A stretch of DNA of 64,000 nt from Daphnia carinata (Eukaryota; Arthropoda; Branchiopoda; Diplostraca; Daphniidae), in contig NC_081331.1 in NCBI RefSeq assembly GCF_022539665.2, positions 744,001 to 808,000 of the forward strand, written 5' to 3'. The notes below the pieces were generated by a model. The model was not told the origin of the DNA. It worked only from the letters and a program-made list of their open reading frames with translations, and did no database searches. A program made the translations under genes and the position numbers. Positions 54,131-64,000 of the stretch are shown here, one piece after another (the first letter of the stretch is position 1; every line of letters begins with the position of its first letter).

Positions 54131-54852
54131 ATGGAACTAACTACCTTCTCCTTTCTCTTCCTGCTCACCATTACAGGTAAGATGGATAGACATAATTTTT
54201 TCATTTAAATCTATGCTTCCAATTCAAATTTGATTTCAACGTAGGCGTTTGTGGAAGACAATATCCACTACAGTGGCCACAATCCAGCATCGAACAACAT
54301 AGAAGAAGCGCCCTTGCGCCAGTAACTCCGTACAATGAGAAAATGGACGCTAGCGAATGGCTGGAATCATTGCTGGGCAGTTTGCTGACTGCCGAACCGG
54401 CTGGCAATGGTGAACAACGACCGCAGACAAGTGCGCAGCGTATTTTTCAACGAGAAGCTCGTCCAAGTGTTTCGTTCGTTCAAGACAGTCCGTCTGGCAA
54501 GCGAAGATTTTCGTTGGCCAGCATTCGAGTCAATCCAAACAGCGTAAAGAGGCAGCATATTTTTGCTGTTCCAGACATGACGTTGCTCCAACTGGAAAAT
54601 CCAACGCGATTGCCGACACGCGTCGAAGCTCTTCGTCCCACTGTCAGACCTCCTTTGCCACAACGTCAAAGAGACAATGAATGGCAGCCGGTTAATCATT
54701 ACAGACAGGAACCTTACGTTCAAGCATTGCGAGAACAACAATATGATTACACAGGCGAGTTATCTTTTGAAAATCCAGCAGAAGAAAGCTCTTCTCCGCC
54801 GGAACGTCATTTTGGCGTCGATGTTTACGTCAATCGATATTCAAAAGCTTAA
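54131..54852 (+). CDS. Array gene 1: secreted protein, divergent member lacking the Cys signature
   Basis: Unrecognised secreted protein of 217 residues. Exon 1 (54131-54176) encodes MELTTFSFLFLLTIT, a signal peptide, ending in phase 1; exon 2 (54245-54852) holds the rest. The mature chain starts GVCGRQYPLQ, then is hydrophilic and Arg/Pro/Gln-rich, with basic sites SGKRR and NSVKRQ that could be processed. Near the C-terminus QEPYVQALREQQ lies where the downstream array genes have SYxxAL followed by the Cys pair, but the cysteines are absent. The final block HFGVDVYVNRYS resembles the terminal hydrophobic-alternating strand of other members. Same two-exon plan and orientation as the four genes that follow, so probably a diverged paralogue. 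Confidence 0.7.
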
Positions 54853-56149
54853 TTTTTGTTTTTCTTTTCTGTTTCATTTTTACAGCCAATGTAGAACATA
54901 TTATCAAAATTTGATCTGTGATTGTACTGAAACATTCCAACACCTGTTTGAGGTACCCTAACGAATGACGCTGGAAGTCAATCCCGGATGCCGTTGTTTG
55001 TCCTAAACTTCCCTTTTTTTGTAGTGGTTGTTATGAGATTGCTGATGTTTTTTTTTGCTCATTGCTGCGCGATGATTGAGCTGCATAATTTTTCCTGCAT
55101 CAGCTTCCATAAAACCTAATGGTTTTGTTAAATAGAATACACATCTATACTTTTGAAAAACGAAAAATGTTTATATTGTCTTGCCTTCAATCTTTCTTGT
55201 CACGATGCTCGTCGTTCCATCAACCTGTCGGGCGCATTCTGGGAATTCCGTCCTGACATGTAAAAATAGAATGCTATAGCGCTGCTGGCAACACTGCTAT
55301 CCAGGATGCTCAAAAAAAGAGAAGAACATTATTGTTGTCGTTTACATTCGATGATACGGTGGCTTTGGCACGGGCTCGTGTAGCGTGAGTAGGCATTGCC
55401 AAAAGGGAAAGCAACAATGTTTCACGCTATTTCACGGTAAAAAGTAGGCTAAAGAATTGTAGACGTCTACACGCCTGATTTGAACGCGAATGAAAATGTT
55501 GGTTTTAAACTTGCGTTCAGTACATTTTATTGCGTCCCCAGTTAACTCAGTTTCCCTCCCCTGTCTGACATTCATCTCTCGTGAGCGTGTCGCTCCTCGC
55601 TGACCGAGTTTCATATTTCCATTGGCTGCGCAAGATACCGCCATGTTGGCTTCCGGCAAGATGATGCATACTTAAGAAAGCGTTAGCTCACAAACCCCAG
55701 CAACAAGAAAACAAAGCCTTACTGCGTCTCTCGAAAAATAAGAACGTGAACCACCTATATAGGTTAGCACAGGGAAGAGATTTCCTGGATGGCGTTGCCT
55801 TCTACGCTCCACAATTGTCTAATTAAGGTAATAATTCTAATGAAATATATATATTTTTTAATTAATCGTAAAACAAAAAAGTAAAAGGAAGGTTAATATT
55901 CGCACCTTATTACGTAGAAAAAGACGTTTTAACACCTGAAATCTTAGGGCCAAAAACAGCACGACAACGTAACAGGGAAAAAAAGTAATAACTGAGACAC
56001 ACTGGCAATAAATGCGTTTACGACGGAATCTGAGCTGAAATGAAGCAACAGCAACAAAAAATCTTTAGTTGTTGCGCCCCTCTTCGGTCAGAAGTCGCGT
56101 GACTTTTGATGAATCACTGCCCGAAGGACAGACCATTTTATATGGCAGA
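54853..56149. other. Spacer between array genes 1 and 2
   Basis: About 1.3 kb, AT-rich, with no recognisable gene or relic of one. Confidence 0.45.
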
Positions 56150-56219
56150 TATATGCTATGCTCTTCTTTCTGTACGCTTGATCAGTTACAAATCAGTTGG
56201 AAGGGAGAAAAGATCCTCA
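56150..56219 (+). promoter_or_regulatory. Core promoter and conserved leader of array gene 2
   Basis: TATATG at 56150-56155 lies 34 nt before the TCAGTT initiator at 56182-56187. Immediately after is CAGTTGGAAGGGAGAAAAGA (within 56191-56219), a block shared with leaders of the later array genes. Confidence 0.55.
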
Positions 56220-56268
56220 CCACAGGAGATCACGTTTAGTCTCTTATAGATATTTATTAGACAGCAAG

Positions 56269-56925
56269 ATGAGATTTCACAGCGTTTTCATTATCTATTG
56301 TTTGCTTGTGATCATCGAAGGTGCGTTAATTATAGAAAGAATTGACAGTTTTATTTCTAAAACGTTGTTTTTTTTCAAAACGTCATTTTCAGTTGTGCAT
56401 CAAGTGACAGCCGATGAGAGTGACCGATGGAATTTTAAACGACCTTTTCAAGCAATTTCCGATATGGTTTTGCGATACCGACACGCTTTCTCCTCGAAAA
56501 TGTCATCCAAGCGCAAGAACTTTGTCAATTTAAGTGAAAGTCATCCAGCTCAAACGCCGTGGCTATCCGGATTGGCATCGGCTTCATCGGATTGTAAAAC
56601 AGCACACGTTGATAAATTCTACAGAGTCTCTTACCCATTAAATCAAGCCGTCCGAAACTATTCACCGCACAATGACGAATGGCGGCCAAAAGTTCATCAG
56701 CAATTTCGTTCGGTGTGGAGCTCAGCTGACGAAGAAAACAAGGATACCTTGGATGGCAATCAATTCTGGCCAGGGGATAAAACAACGGGTTACAAGGGAT
56801 TGAAATCCGACAAGGATTCGTACTTGATGGCGCTAGAACATTTTAGATTGCGCTGTGAAATGTTAATGGACCCTTACGACTGTATCTACTCCAGCCATTT
56901 AAATCGATTGAAATACAAGTATTAA
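56269..56925 (+). CDS. Array gene 2: secreted protein with Cys/DP/Cys signature
   Basis: Unrecognised secreted protein of 194 residues. Exon 1 (56269-56320) encodes MRFHSVFIIYCLLVIIE, a signal peptide, phase 1; exon 2 (56393-56925) encodes the remainder beginning GxVHQVTADESDRWNFKRPF. The middle is hydrophilic, with one isolated cysteine (SSDCKTAH). The C-terminus carries the array signature SYLMALEHFRLRC, then MLMDPYDC, ending shortly after (YSSHLNRLKYKY). It is the shortest at the C-terminal side: the terminal strand motif seen in genes 3 and 5 is missing. Proteins with this plan may be secreted ligands or matrix components, but nothing in the sequence proves a function. Confidence 0.75.
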   Translation: MRFHSVFIIYCLLVIIEGALIIERIDSFISKTLFFFKTSFSVVHQVTADESDRWNFKRPFQAISDMVLRYRHAFSSKMSSKRKNFVNLSESHPAQTPWLSGLASASSDCKTAHVDKFYRVSYPLNQAVRNYSPHNDEWRPKVHQQFRSVWSSADEENKDTLDGNQFWPGDKTTGYKGLKSDKDSYLMALEHFRLRCEMLMDPYDCIYSSHLNRLKYKY

Positions 56926-58163
56926 TGAACTTGGTGCTCGTAAAATGTAGCGGAAGCAATCCGCAATAAACCGGATACGTACGAATGGGAAAATGAAAGA
57001 GCCAGCGGGCGGAAGGCAGTGCACTCGCGTGTGGTCTCAAATATGCAAAAATGTTGATGCATGTTGGAGTCGTTCATTAGCATTTAGTACATCTGTTTGA
57101 AATTAAAGGGACGAGTGCCACGATCGTTGCTGGCACAAAAAGAGCCCCGGTCCTTCATTACACACATGCCAGTTATGCATAGGTACATCTACCGCGGGTT
57201 TCTGCACTGACCTTGCTCTTGGAGACGTGTTCTCTTAGACTCGTGTGTGTCTTCAGGTGAACTATTTCTTGCATTGCAGCAGCTGTTGTGCTGATATGCT
57301 AGGAAGGCACTTTGCGGGGAATTATTTCCACTCGCTATATGTTTAAAGCTGCTACAACAGGCTCTCCACTGTAATCTTGTCAGTTCCCATCAAACATCTG
57401 CAAACGCAAAAATTGTAACGGATGCGGACAGTAAAAAAAAGAGACAAGAGTTTTTTTTACGATAAAAATAATTTGCCAGTTGAGGGTGAATCAAATTATG
57501 CAACACAAGGCCCCTGATTTGTTTCATACAGATTCATTGGATAAAATAGAGATAAAGCAATTGAACTGCTCAGATGTGGCACAAATGCCATTCATTCTAT
57601 ACGGTAATGTTTACCAGTGGAGGCTATGAGTTGGACGCGGCCATTTATTGTTATCGCTGTCAGCTAGTTAACGTGAATGTGCTGAAATTCCTGACCTACC
57701 AAGTAGGGGAAGATAAATAGTAAAATTGGCTAAAGATGTCGTGACACAAACTTGTTGGGAATCTGACACAAATCTAACGGGTAAAGTGATAACGATCACC
57801 GCTAATCTGCTGTAGAATGCAAGGAGGGCAGTAGGGTAATGCGCAAAAAACAATGCATTCCAAGTTAGAATCACGAGGGAAATATTTGCGTACCGCGTGA
57901 CAATCCACCGGACTTTTCCTTGAAAATTAAATGAGATAAAAGCGGAGAATGGCCAAAAATCTCACCGGTTTACTTAAAGACCTTTTAGACCATTACGCCA
58001 CCAACATCGTTGCAAGTACCGTAAGAATACTGACAATTTAAAAAACCACATGGGGCCGATTGACTACATTTCTTTGAGATATGATTATTGTCGTAACGTT
58101 TCGATGCTTCGCTCGTTGAAATCAGTGTAGTTGTAAGGATTCTGCGTTTCGGAGAACAGTACC
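56926..58163. other. Spacer between array genes 2 and 3
   Basis: About 1.2 kb without a recognisable gene. A TCAGTG initiator-like sequence near 58124 might start array gene 3, but no TATA box precedes it. Confidence 0.4.
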
Positions 58164-58212
58164 AAACAAGTTGGAAGAGAAGAAAGGTCTATATCTTCCA
58201 ATTTTGTGCATC

Positions 58213-59053
58213 ATGGATGTTCGCATTGTTTTCATTGTTTTGGTTTTTTTCTCAATTCAAGGTACAAATCAACGTTCCTATTCATACGTGTATCTAACCT
58301 AAGACGTGCAATTCATTCGATCTTTAATGGCACGCTGGATCAGTGTGCACTATTTCAGCTAAATGGAGAGAACGATGGAATGTCAAGAGTTCCTTTCCAG
58401 CATCCATGGCCACTCAGCTAATCCAGCGGATTTCTTCGACCCAAAAGCCCTCGAAGCGTATTAGCTCCAGTCAACAACACAATCCAAGTCAAATCAATTT
58501 TTTATCTGGATCACGTTCCCAGCCAAGTCTTGATATCGGAATGCCTGGCGTGTCAATTAACCGTCTCGTTGATACGTCACGATATCAGAGTAGCACGAGA
58601 AATAGACTCAGCGACACTCACGGTAATGAAAACACAGAACCCGAAGCAATCCCGCCTGTGAAGCCGGTCCACTCTAGACATTCTTCTCACGTGCTGAGAG
58701 CTAAACCTCATCCGTGGTTTCCGACATTAACTGCGAATGCGCTGGAAGATGATTCCTATGTAAGAGCATTAGAATTGTCAAGGCTTCCGTGTCAAAAATT
58801 GGAGGATCCCACCGATTGTTACGATTTCAGCCGTTTGTTTCCTAGCAACCAACAACTCGGCTTGGAATATGATGCTCATTCTGCTGGTGAAGGTTTGAAA
58901 AATAGTCCTACGTCGAGTGCTTTAGATTTCTCTCTCTTTCACCTACTTCAAATCAAAGAAGATGTCCGCTTGCAAAGTCCATATTTGTTCTTTTCGCCAA
59001 ATAATATTGAATTTACTGTTCAATATATAAGACCGAGTGCATCCATATCATGA
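58213..59053 (+). CDS. Array gene 3: secreted protein with Cys/DP/Cys signature
   Basis: Unrecognised secreted protein of 247 residues. Exon 1 (58213-58261) encodes MDVRIVFIVLVFFSIQ, a signal peptide, phase 1; exon 2 (58359-59053) follows after a 97-nt intron. The mature chain starts AKWRERWNVKSSF and is Ser/Gln/Pro-rich. The C-terminal third has SYVRALELSRLPC, then KLEDPTDCYDFSRLF, the clearest form of the array signature, and later the terminal block YLFFSPNNIEFTVQY. Both features recur in array gene 5, in the same order. The leader at 58164-58189 carries the shared AAGTTGGAAGAGAAGAAAGG block 24 nt before the ATG. Function unknown. Confidence 0.78.
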
Positions 59054-60059
59054 TATTTCAAAAGAGAACGTTTTGTTTATAACGTATCATCCTGATGGCT
59101 TCCTTATGTGTACAAGTAGAATAACTAATAGTGTGATAGGTTAGTCTCAACCATCAGTCGCAATCGACGAACGTTTGAAATTTCTATGCAAATTTCAATG
59201 TTCATGATTGTAATTCTAATACACAATCATTGTTTTTATGTGTCTTTATTTCGTGCATGTTTTTGAAAAGGTGAAATACCAAATTAGATGGTAGAGGTGA
59301 TGTGAAAAAGAACAGCATTCTACACCTATACCGCTTCTCATTACAACAATTATGGAACGTTGGTAATTACAAATAGCGGGAAATTCCAATTCAAAAAGAA
59401 GTGCTTCCTGTACGCTTCGCCTACGTACGGTTTGTCTGGAATATACAAAAAAGCAGTCGTATAAATGCAAGATTAGGAAGGCCATGTTTTACGATGATCT
59501 TTTATTTACTCTACGCACGTTACGGGCAACGGCTGCTAAACGCAGCGTGACGACACGGTGTCAAAAAACAAGAACTTGCGAGCCTCGCAGTAATTCAACC
59601 GTCGAAATTCCAACGCTGTTATTCAATTTCCAAGGTCGGACTCCAATTCATTTATCGTCTTTAAACCAGAGCGTCCAGACACCGCGTTTAACAGGAAAAC
59701 ACGTCACGATGGCGACACTGTGAGCATCTGTTATTTGTAAGGTAAAGTTAACGCAGAATCAAAAATGTCTTCAAATTAATATCCTCTTGCTCTTGGCAAT
59801 CGACAAAGGAAATGCTTGGGGTCTATCGTTTACACTCTTTGACAAAACTATTAAACTTGGTGGGTTCAGGATTTTTTTGGTTCCCAAGACACCTCACCTC
59901 CAGCACAACTACCGTTGGGGGAATATCACAAGGAAAAAAACAAATGAAGTGTGCTAAAAGTCAATTGCATTTATTGTAGCGTGCAATGTACGTTAACTTC
60001 CGGCGAACCTTCACGAAGAGGAGGTCTGAACCAAACTCTAGCGCAACGTCGATGACTAG
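59054..60059. other. Spacer between array genes 3 and 4
   Basis: About 1 kb with no gene I can support; the 79-codon open frame at 59484-59723 has no signal peptide and lacks the array signature. Confidence 0.45.
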
Positions 60060-60130
60060 TATATGTACGTGTCCCACAATACATAGCTGATCAGTAGTGA
60101 GCAAATCGTAAGTGAAGAAGGATACACTCG
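60060..60130 (+). promoter_or_regulatory. Core promoter and conserved leader of array gene 4
   Basis: TATATG (60060-60065) lies 33 nt before TCAGTA (60091-60096), the same pairing and spacing as at array gene 2. The leader continues AAGTGAAGAAGGATAC, a variant of the shared array leader block. Confidence 0.55.
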
Positions 60131-60179
60131 TCCATGCAGAAAGTTATTGCGTCCTTGTATTTGCTTCCGTGAGGAAACC

Positions 60180-60980
60180 ATGAAAATTTCCGGTGCCACA
60201 ACTAGTTTCTTGGTCGTTTTCGGAGGTGATGGAATTTGTTTTAATTATTACCTGTGTGAGTAAAAAAAAAATTGTTTTTTTTTTTTTTTGTGGCCAACAG
60301 TTTTGCAAATGTCATGTACTTCCAGCTCGCTATCCATTAAACAACTATGGAGAAACAGGCGGATCGACATAAGGTTTTTCCCAACCATGCTGAAGCAGCT
60401 ATTCCCTCGAAGATTGCCTGGTTTATGGCTGACAAGGATAAAACAGAGAAATGCAGTCAGCTTAAATGAACATGTCGATCCAGGTCAAGTCTGGTTAACT
60501 GGATCGGTTCCAGCACGTCGAACAAGTACTTCACACTATGTAAACCCTTACGTATTGGGCAGCGATTCGTCGCGAAAGTCAGGTCTAATGAATTTAAAAG
60601 AAGAAAACGAGCCCTACAATTGGGGACAGGGGGTCAAGGTGTACATGGAGGCAGATATACGTCCTTCTATTATGAATTACTTGGATGATTCAGCGACAAA
60701 AGTACCGGAATCAAATCATCTTCATGAAACGACGTATTCTGAAACAGATTGGTTACGAAAACTTCCGTGTCGGAATTTCGAAGACCCGTACGAGTGCTAT
60801 AATTCTAACCAGTTCTATCATCCTGTAGGATTGGATATGGGTGAAAGTAACGTGCCTTTTCAGAACAACGTCGTTGGGTACTATGACAATTCACCGTTTT
60901 CCTCTGCTTCCGAGAAAACGAGAACTTTCGACATTTCTATCGACTTGAGAAAGAATAGGAAAGGTGCATGGAGTGTGTAA
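60180..60980 (+). CDS. Array gene 4: secreted protein with Cys/DP/Cys signature
   Basis: Unrecognised secreted protein of 241 residues. Exon 1 (60180-60225) encodes MKISGATTSFLVVFG, phase 1; exon 2 (60301-60980) follows a 75-nt intron and starts VLQMSCTSSSLS. The first 40 mature residues are strongly basic (WRNRRIDIRFF, FPRRLPG), the middle acidic. The signature appears as DWLRKLPC, then NFEDPYECYNSNQF, a shortened form lacking the SYxxAL lead-in of genes 2, 3 and 5. The tail ends TFDISIDLRKNRKG. VLQ at the start of exon 2 is shared with array gene 5, supporting common descent. Confidence 0.75.
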
Positions 60981-62652
60981 AACTTTGTCGTCATGTTAGT
61001 TATAGCAACGTTGTTTGGTTTGGGGAAAAAGAAGCCCAACACATAAAATCGAGTTTATCCTGTTTATCGTCGCCGACTTTCATTGTAATACACGGGGCCA
61101 TATTTGCCTATTTTCCCAGTATTGTGATTTTATATAGCATCTGCGTTCTTTGCTTTAATAACGAATGAAGGGTACAAATCTTATTGCTTGCCATCTCAGG
61201 GAATGCTAAGCGTTTCCCGTTTTATTCCGTTAAATTTCTAAATGGCCGGCTGTGGAAATTTATTCACCTTTCTTTGAGTTTGTTGGTAAATCACGTGCAG
61301 AGTCAGCATCTACCTTAATCGAATTAGAAACTTGTAATTGCAAACGTGGCTGTAATTCAATGGAAAATAGGAGACTGCTCACGGTTTAATTGTTTCTTTT
61401 TCGTGCAGTTTCTAACAGTTTCAGTGCCTGTAGGGAAGAGGATCGAGATCAGATTTTACCTGAAGAAAAACACAAAGTTCCTGCCAAAATAAAATATTAG
61501 AAATGGCTTTATAATTCACAAGGGGCAATTGAACAAAAGTCTAACAAGGGTGAAGAAACTTACCGTCGTCGTTGGAAAATAGCCATAGAAACACGACTAT
61601 ATCCGAATCATTCAGTTGATTAAAGAAGACTGCCCAGCATGAAAGAAAAGCATACACGTTACTCGAATGTTACCTTGTCTATAGGCCTGAAACAGTTAGA
61701 GATATACCTAAAAAAAAAAGACAACAACAAAAAACTAGAGACTAATTTAATGTAGGACATTTGACATGGTAATTGGCCAACATCTTCACGGTCTAATCGT
61801 CCTTCATGCTTCAATACCAATTAAAGCAGTTGAATTAATTTTTACTGTGATGGTTCAGTAAATAGCGGGCATTGTTACAAGTGAAACGAAAACACATGCA
61901 GGTAACCAGGAAAGAAGATTACAATGTCGTTTAACAATATGAATTGCGTCGCCAGTTAACTCACGAAAAGCCCTTTTGTGTTATCGCAAAGCCGCGTTCA
62001 AAATTCCATTTCGGAAAGCGCACATGTATTCGGTGGTGTCATTAAAAGGAAAATCAATTAAGAAGCTCGGAATGTTCTTTTATAAGCGACAATATCCACA
62101 AGATCGTTGGTGAAGAGGACTGAATTTGAATACAATGAAATCATGTAACGTTGAAAGGATCTATGTTGGAATGGGCCAAGAGTCAACTAGTTTAGTCAAT
62201 TCCGTTTTTTAAATAGACTGTTGTGAAAATAGGTACGAAGAGAGCAGGAAAAACAAGTTGTAGGACAGATTGCTTATATGTGTGCATACCTCGTTCAGCA
62301 ATTACATACAGCGAAGCCATAAGGCGAATGCGGTTTATGGGTTCATTAATAAAAGAAATTCGTGACCGGATAGAATTTTTACGTTTAGTAGTTCAGGGAA
62401 ATGTTCGTAATGCTTTTATTAGTATAGTTTTAATATGGGTAAATGAACAGCGCACATGTATGGGCTTCGGCGTGCTGTTTCGTGCATTGTTGTATTCGTT
62501 CCAGAACCCCATGCTGATGGGAGTTGTAGCTTTGTAATGAGTTTGTTAGAGGATAGGGATATCAAAATAGCACCAACTTTCACGCGGTGTCCACTATATT
62601 ATTGTCACCGCTTTTTAAAACAAAAGACCGCCTTACATGCCCCAAAGAAAAT
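60981..62652. other. Spacer between array genes 4 and 5
   Basis: About 1.7 kb without a supported gene. The open frame at 62223-62537 (104 codons, no ATG at its 5' end) is hydrophobic at its C-terminus but has no recognisable domain. Confidence 0.4.
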
Positions 62653-62722
62653 TATATAAATACCCGTGTTCACTGTTAAATTTACCTGAGTAGTGATCAA
62701 GTTGGACGAGAAGAAGGATCTC
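62653..62722 (+). promoter_or_regulatory. TATA box and conserved leader of array gene 5
   Basis: TATATAAA (62653-62660) lies upstream of GATCAAGTTGGACGAGAAGA (62695-62714), which closely matches the leaders of array genes 2 and 3. The initiator itself is not a clear TCAGT. Confidence 0.5.
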
Positions 62723-62768
62723 GCAGGCCTCTCTATTTATGTAAACGAGAATGAAGTGTTCCAGGATT

Positions 62769-63948
62769 ATGGTCTTTTTGCTTTTGCTGGCACTTGGAGG
62801 TAAATACAAAGGTCCAATTAATTATTATTCGTTTACAAGAGACTCTCAATTGTTTTGTTAGTGTTGCAACTGGAAGGAAGCCCAATTGCGAATGGCAGAG
62901 GACACGGTAGATGGAAACGATCTTTGGAGGCAATAGCAAGAAAATTGATTCGACGAGCTGCTTCTCCAGCGACGTTATCAAAATACAATCTGAAGTTTAT
63001 CAATCTAAATGAGGAGTTGAAAGGCAAGGAAAAACAGCCGACTTATCCTGCAGCATCGACTTCTAAGCCAACTTCGCGTCCAGCTGCCAAAGAAGGTGTG
63101 CACGATAAAAAGAAGAAAAAGGCAGGATTAATCAACAAAGATGTGCATGGAATATGGGGCCCAGGAATCAACGTAGAGGTTCAAAAAGATGCTCCGAGTT
63201 CTCTTCTAAGTTTTGTTCTTAAAATGATGAAGATCCCGCGGACGAAATCAGGCAAGACCTCCAAGAAAATTGTGAAATCGCTACCTCCTTCGCCATTGTC
63301 CGTCCCACCGATTCCGCCCGTGGCCATCCCGAAGGAACCCGAAGTGGATTCGTATTTGGTGGCGCTGAAAGAATCGAGAATTCCCTGTCAGTCTTTGGAA
63401 GATCCCACCGACTGTGACGACTTTACGTTGTTGTTTAAGCCGTCTTGGTACCCGCAGGCTTCGAACTTGATCCCACCGGAAACCACGCCCTTTCCTCCAC
63501 ATTCTACAACGAATATTCGTCATCTTTGGCCAATTTTATTGACCCTTCGCAATTGAAATTGGTTCAACCAGCGTCAGACTCGAACGACTTCCTTCTACAA
63601 AAACCCATTTTATTCCTTTCGCCGAATATTAAGTTCACCATCTATCATCATTCACCGCCTACTTTAGGCTCCTTAGGCGACGAGATTGCTTTACCATCTA
63701 TTGACATCGCGATGGAAACTGAATTGTCTTCCATTGACTCATCATCCGCCGAATTGTTGGCAGAAGACGAATCACCTTATGGCCGATCGTCAGATGAATC
63801 ATCTACACTTCAATCGTCAGGTGAATCACCTACTCTTCGGTTGTCAGGTGAAGGTGAATCACCTGCGCTTGATCCCATGGTCGATACGACAGGAATGAAT
63901 ATCGTTGGACCTTTGTCCGCAATGAACGTTGCACCAGTTTCAACATGA
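62769..63948 (+). CDS. Array gene 5: secreted protein with Cys/DP/Cys signature, apparent frameshift
   Basis: Unrecognised secreted protein. Exon 1 (62769-62799) encodes MVFLLLLALG, phase 1; exon 2 starts at 62862 with VLQLEGSPIANGRGHGRWKR. The mature chain has a Lys/Pro-rich middle (DKKKKKAG, SPLSVPPIPPVAIP) and the array signature SYLVALKESRIPC, then SLEDPTDCDDFTLLF. In this frame the ORF stops at 63556. The frame open to 63948, one base out of register from about 63444, contains PILFLSPNIKFTIY, the counterpart of the terminal block of array gene 3, so the true product probably crosses frames here. Beyond it are acidic 9-10-residue repeats (S-D/G-E-S-P/S) ending VAPVST. No intron with usable splice sites explains the shift. 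Read straight, the protein is about 241 residues; the intended one would be about 370. Confidence 0.7.
63767..63870. repeat. Degenerate minisatellite of about 27-30 nt in array gene 5
   Basis: Three to four diverged units of the form TCAGGTGAATCACCTACTCT plus a CGGTTG-like tail encode Ser-x-Glu-Ser-Pro-x-Leu repeats near the C-terminus of the predicted protein. Confidence 0.65.
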
Positions 63949-64000
63949 GCTGTGGTTTTGGCATTGATTTGCTTATAAATTATGTACACTATCTTTTTGT

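Overview
This is eukaryotic nuclear DNA, most likely from a small-genome crustacean such as a water flea (Daphnia-like). The evidence is a crustacean/insect-type arginine kinase, compact GT-AG introns of about 60-150 nt in most genes, TATA plus TCAGT-type arthropod initiators, and secreted low-complexity proteins with RFF/STTT motifs. No bacterial operons, CRISPR arrays, tRNA or rRNA genes were recognised.

Layout. 1-10220 is AT-rich, full of homopolymers, and holds no gene I can support. 10221-23041 (+) is a 19-exon NMDA-type glutamate receptor subunit 2 gene. 24899-27400 and 29021-31878 (+) are two tandem SLC26-type sulfate/anion transporter genes with matching splice phases. 32495-34474 (-) is an RNF168-like RING E3 ubiquitin ligase, tail-to-tail with the second transporter. 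35466-36251 and 37597-37982 (-) are two small secreted-protein genes, each with a five-codon first coding exon; a weak secreted-protein candidate lies between them. 40984-44372 (-) is the COPII coat subunit Sec23. 46088-46728 (+) is a secreted STTT-rich protein. 50922-52289 (+) is arginine kinase, with a likely 5' exon near 50.1-50.26 kb.

54131-63948 (+) is the most novel part: a tandem array of five secreted-protein genes that I cannot assign to a known family. Each has a signal-peptide exon ending in phase 1, followed by one large exon. Four encode a C-terminal Cys-x(4-5)-Asp-Pro-x2-Cys signature, and four share a 5'UTR sequence block. The array may continue past the window edge.

The housekeeping and neuronal genes (Sec23, arginine kinase, NMDA receptor, RNF168-like) do not form one pathway and look like ordinary neighbours. 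Apparent single-base frameshifts appear in the NMDA receptor gene (near 22440) and in the last array gene (near 63444), with a weaker third one near 36720. They could be assembly indels or real lesions. All gene models come from reading splice sites, reading frames and remembered family features by eye; no alignment or transcript data were used.
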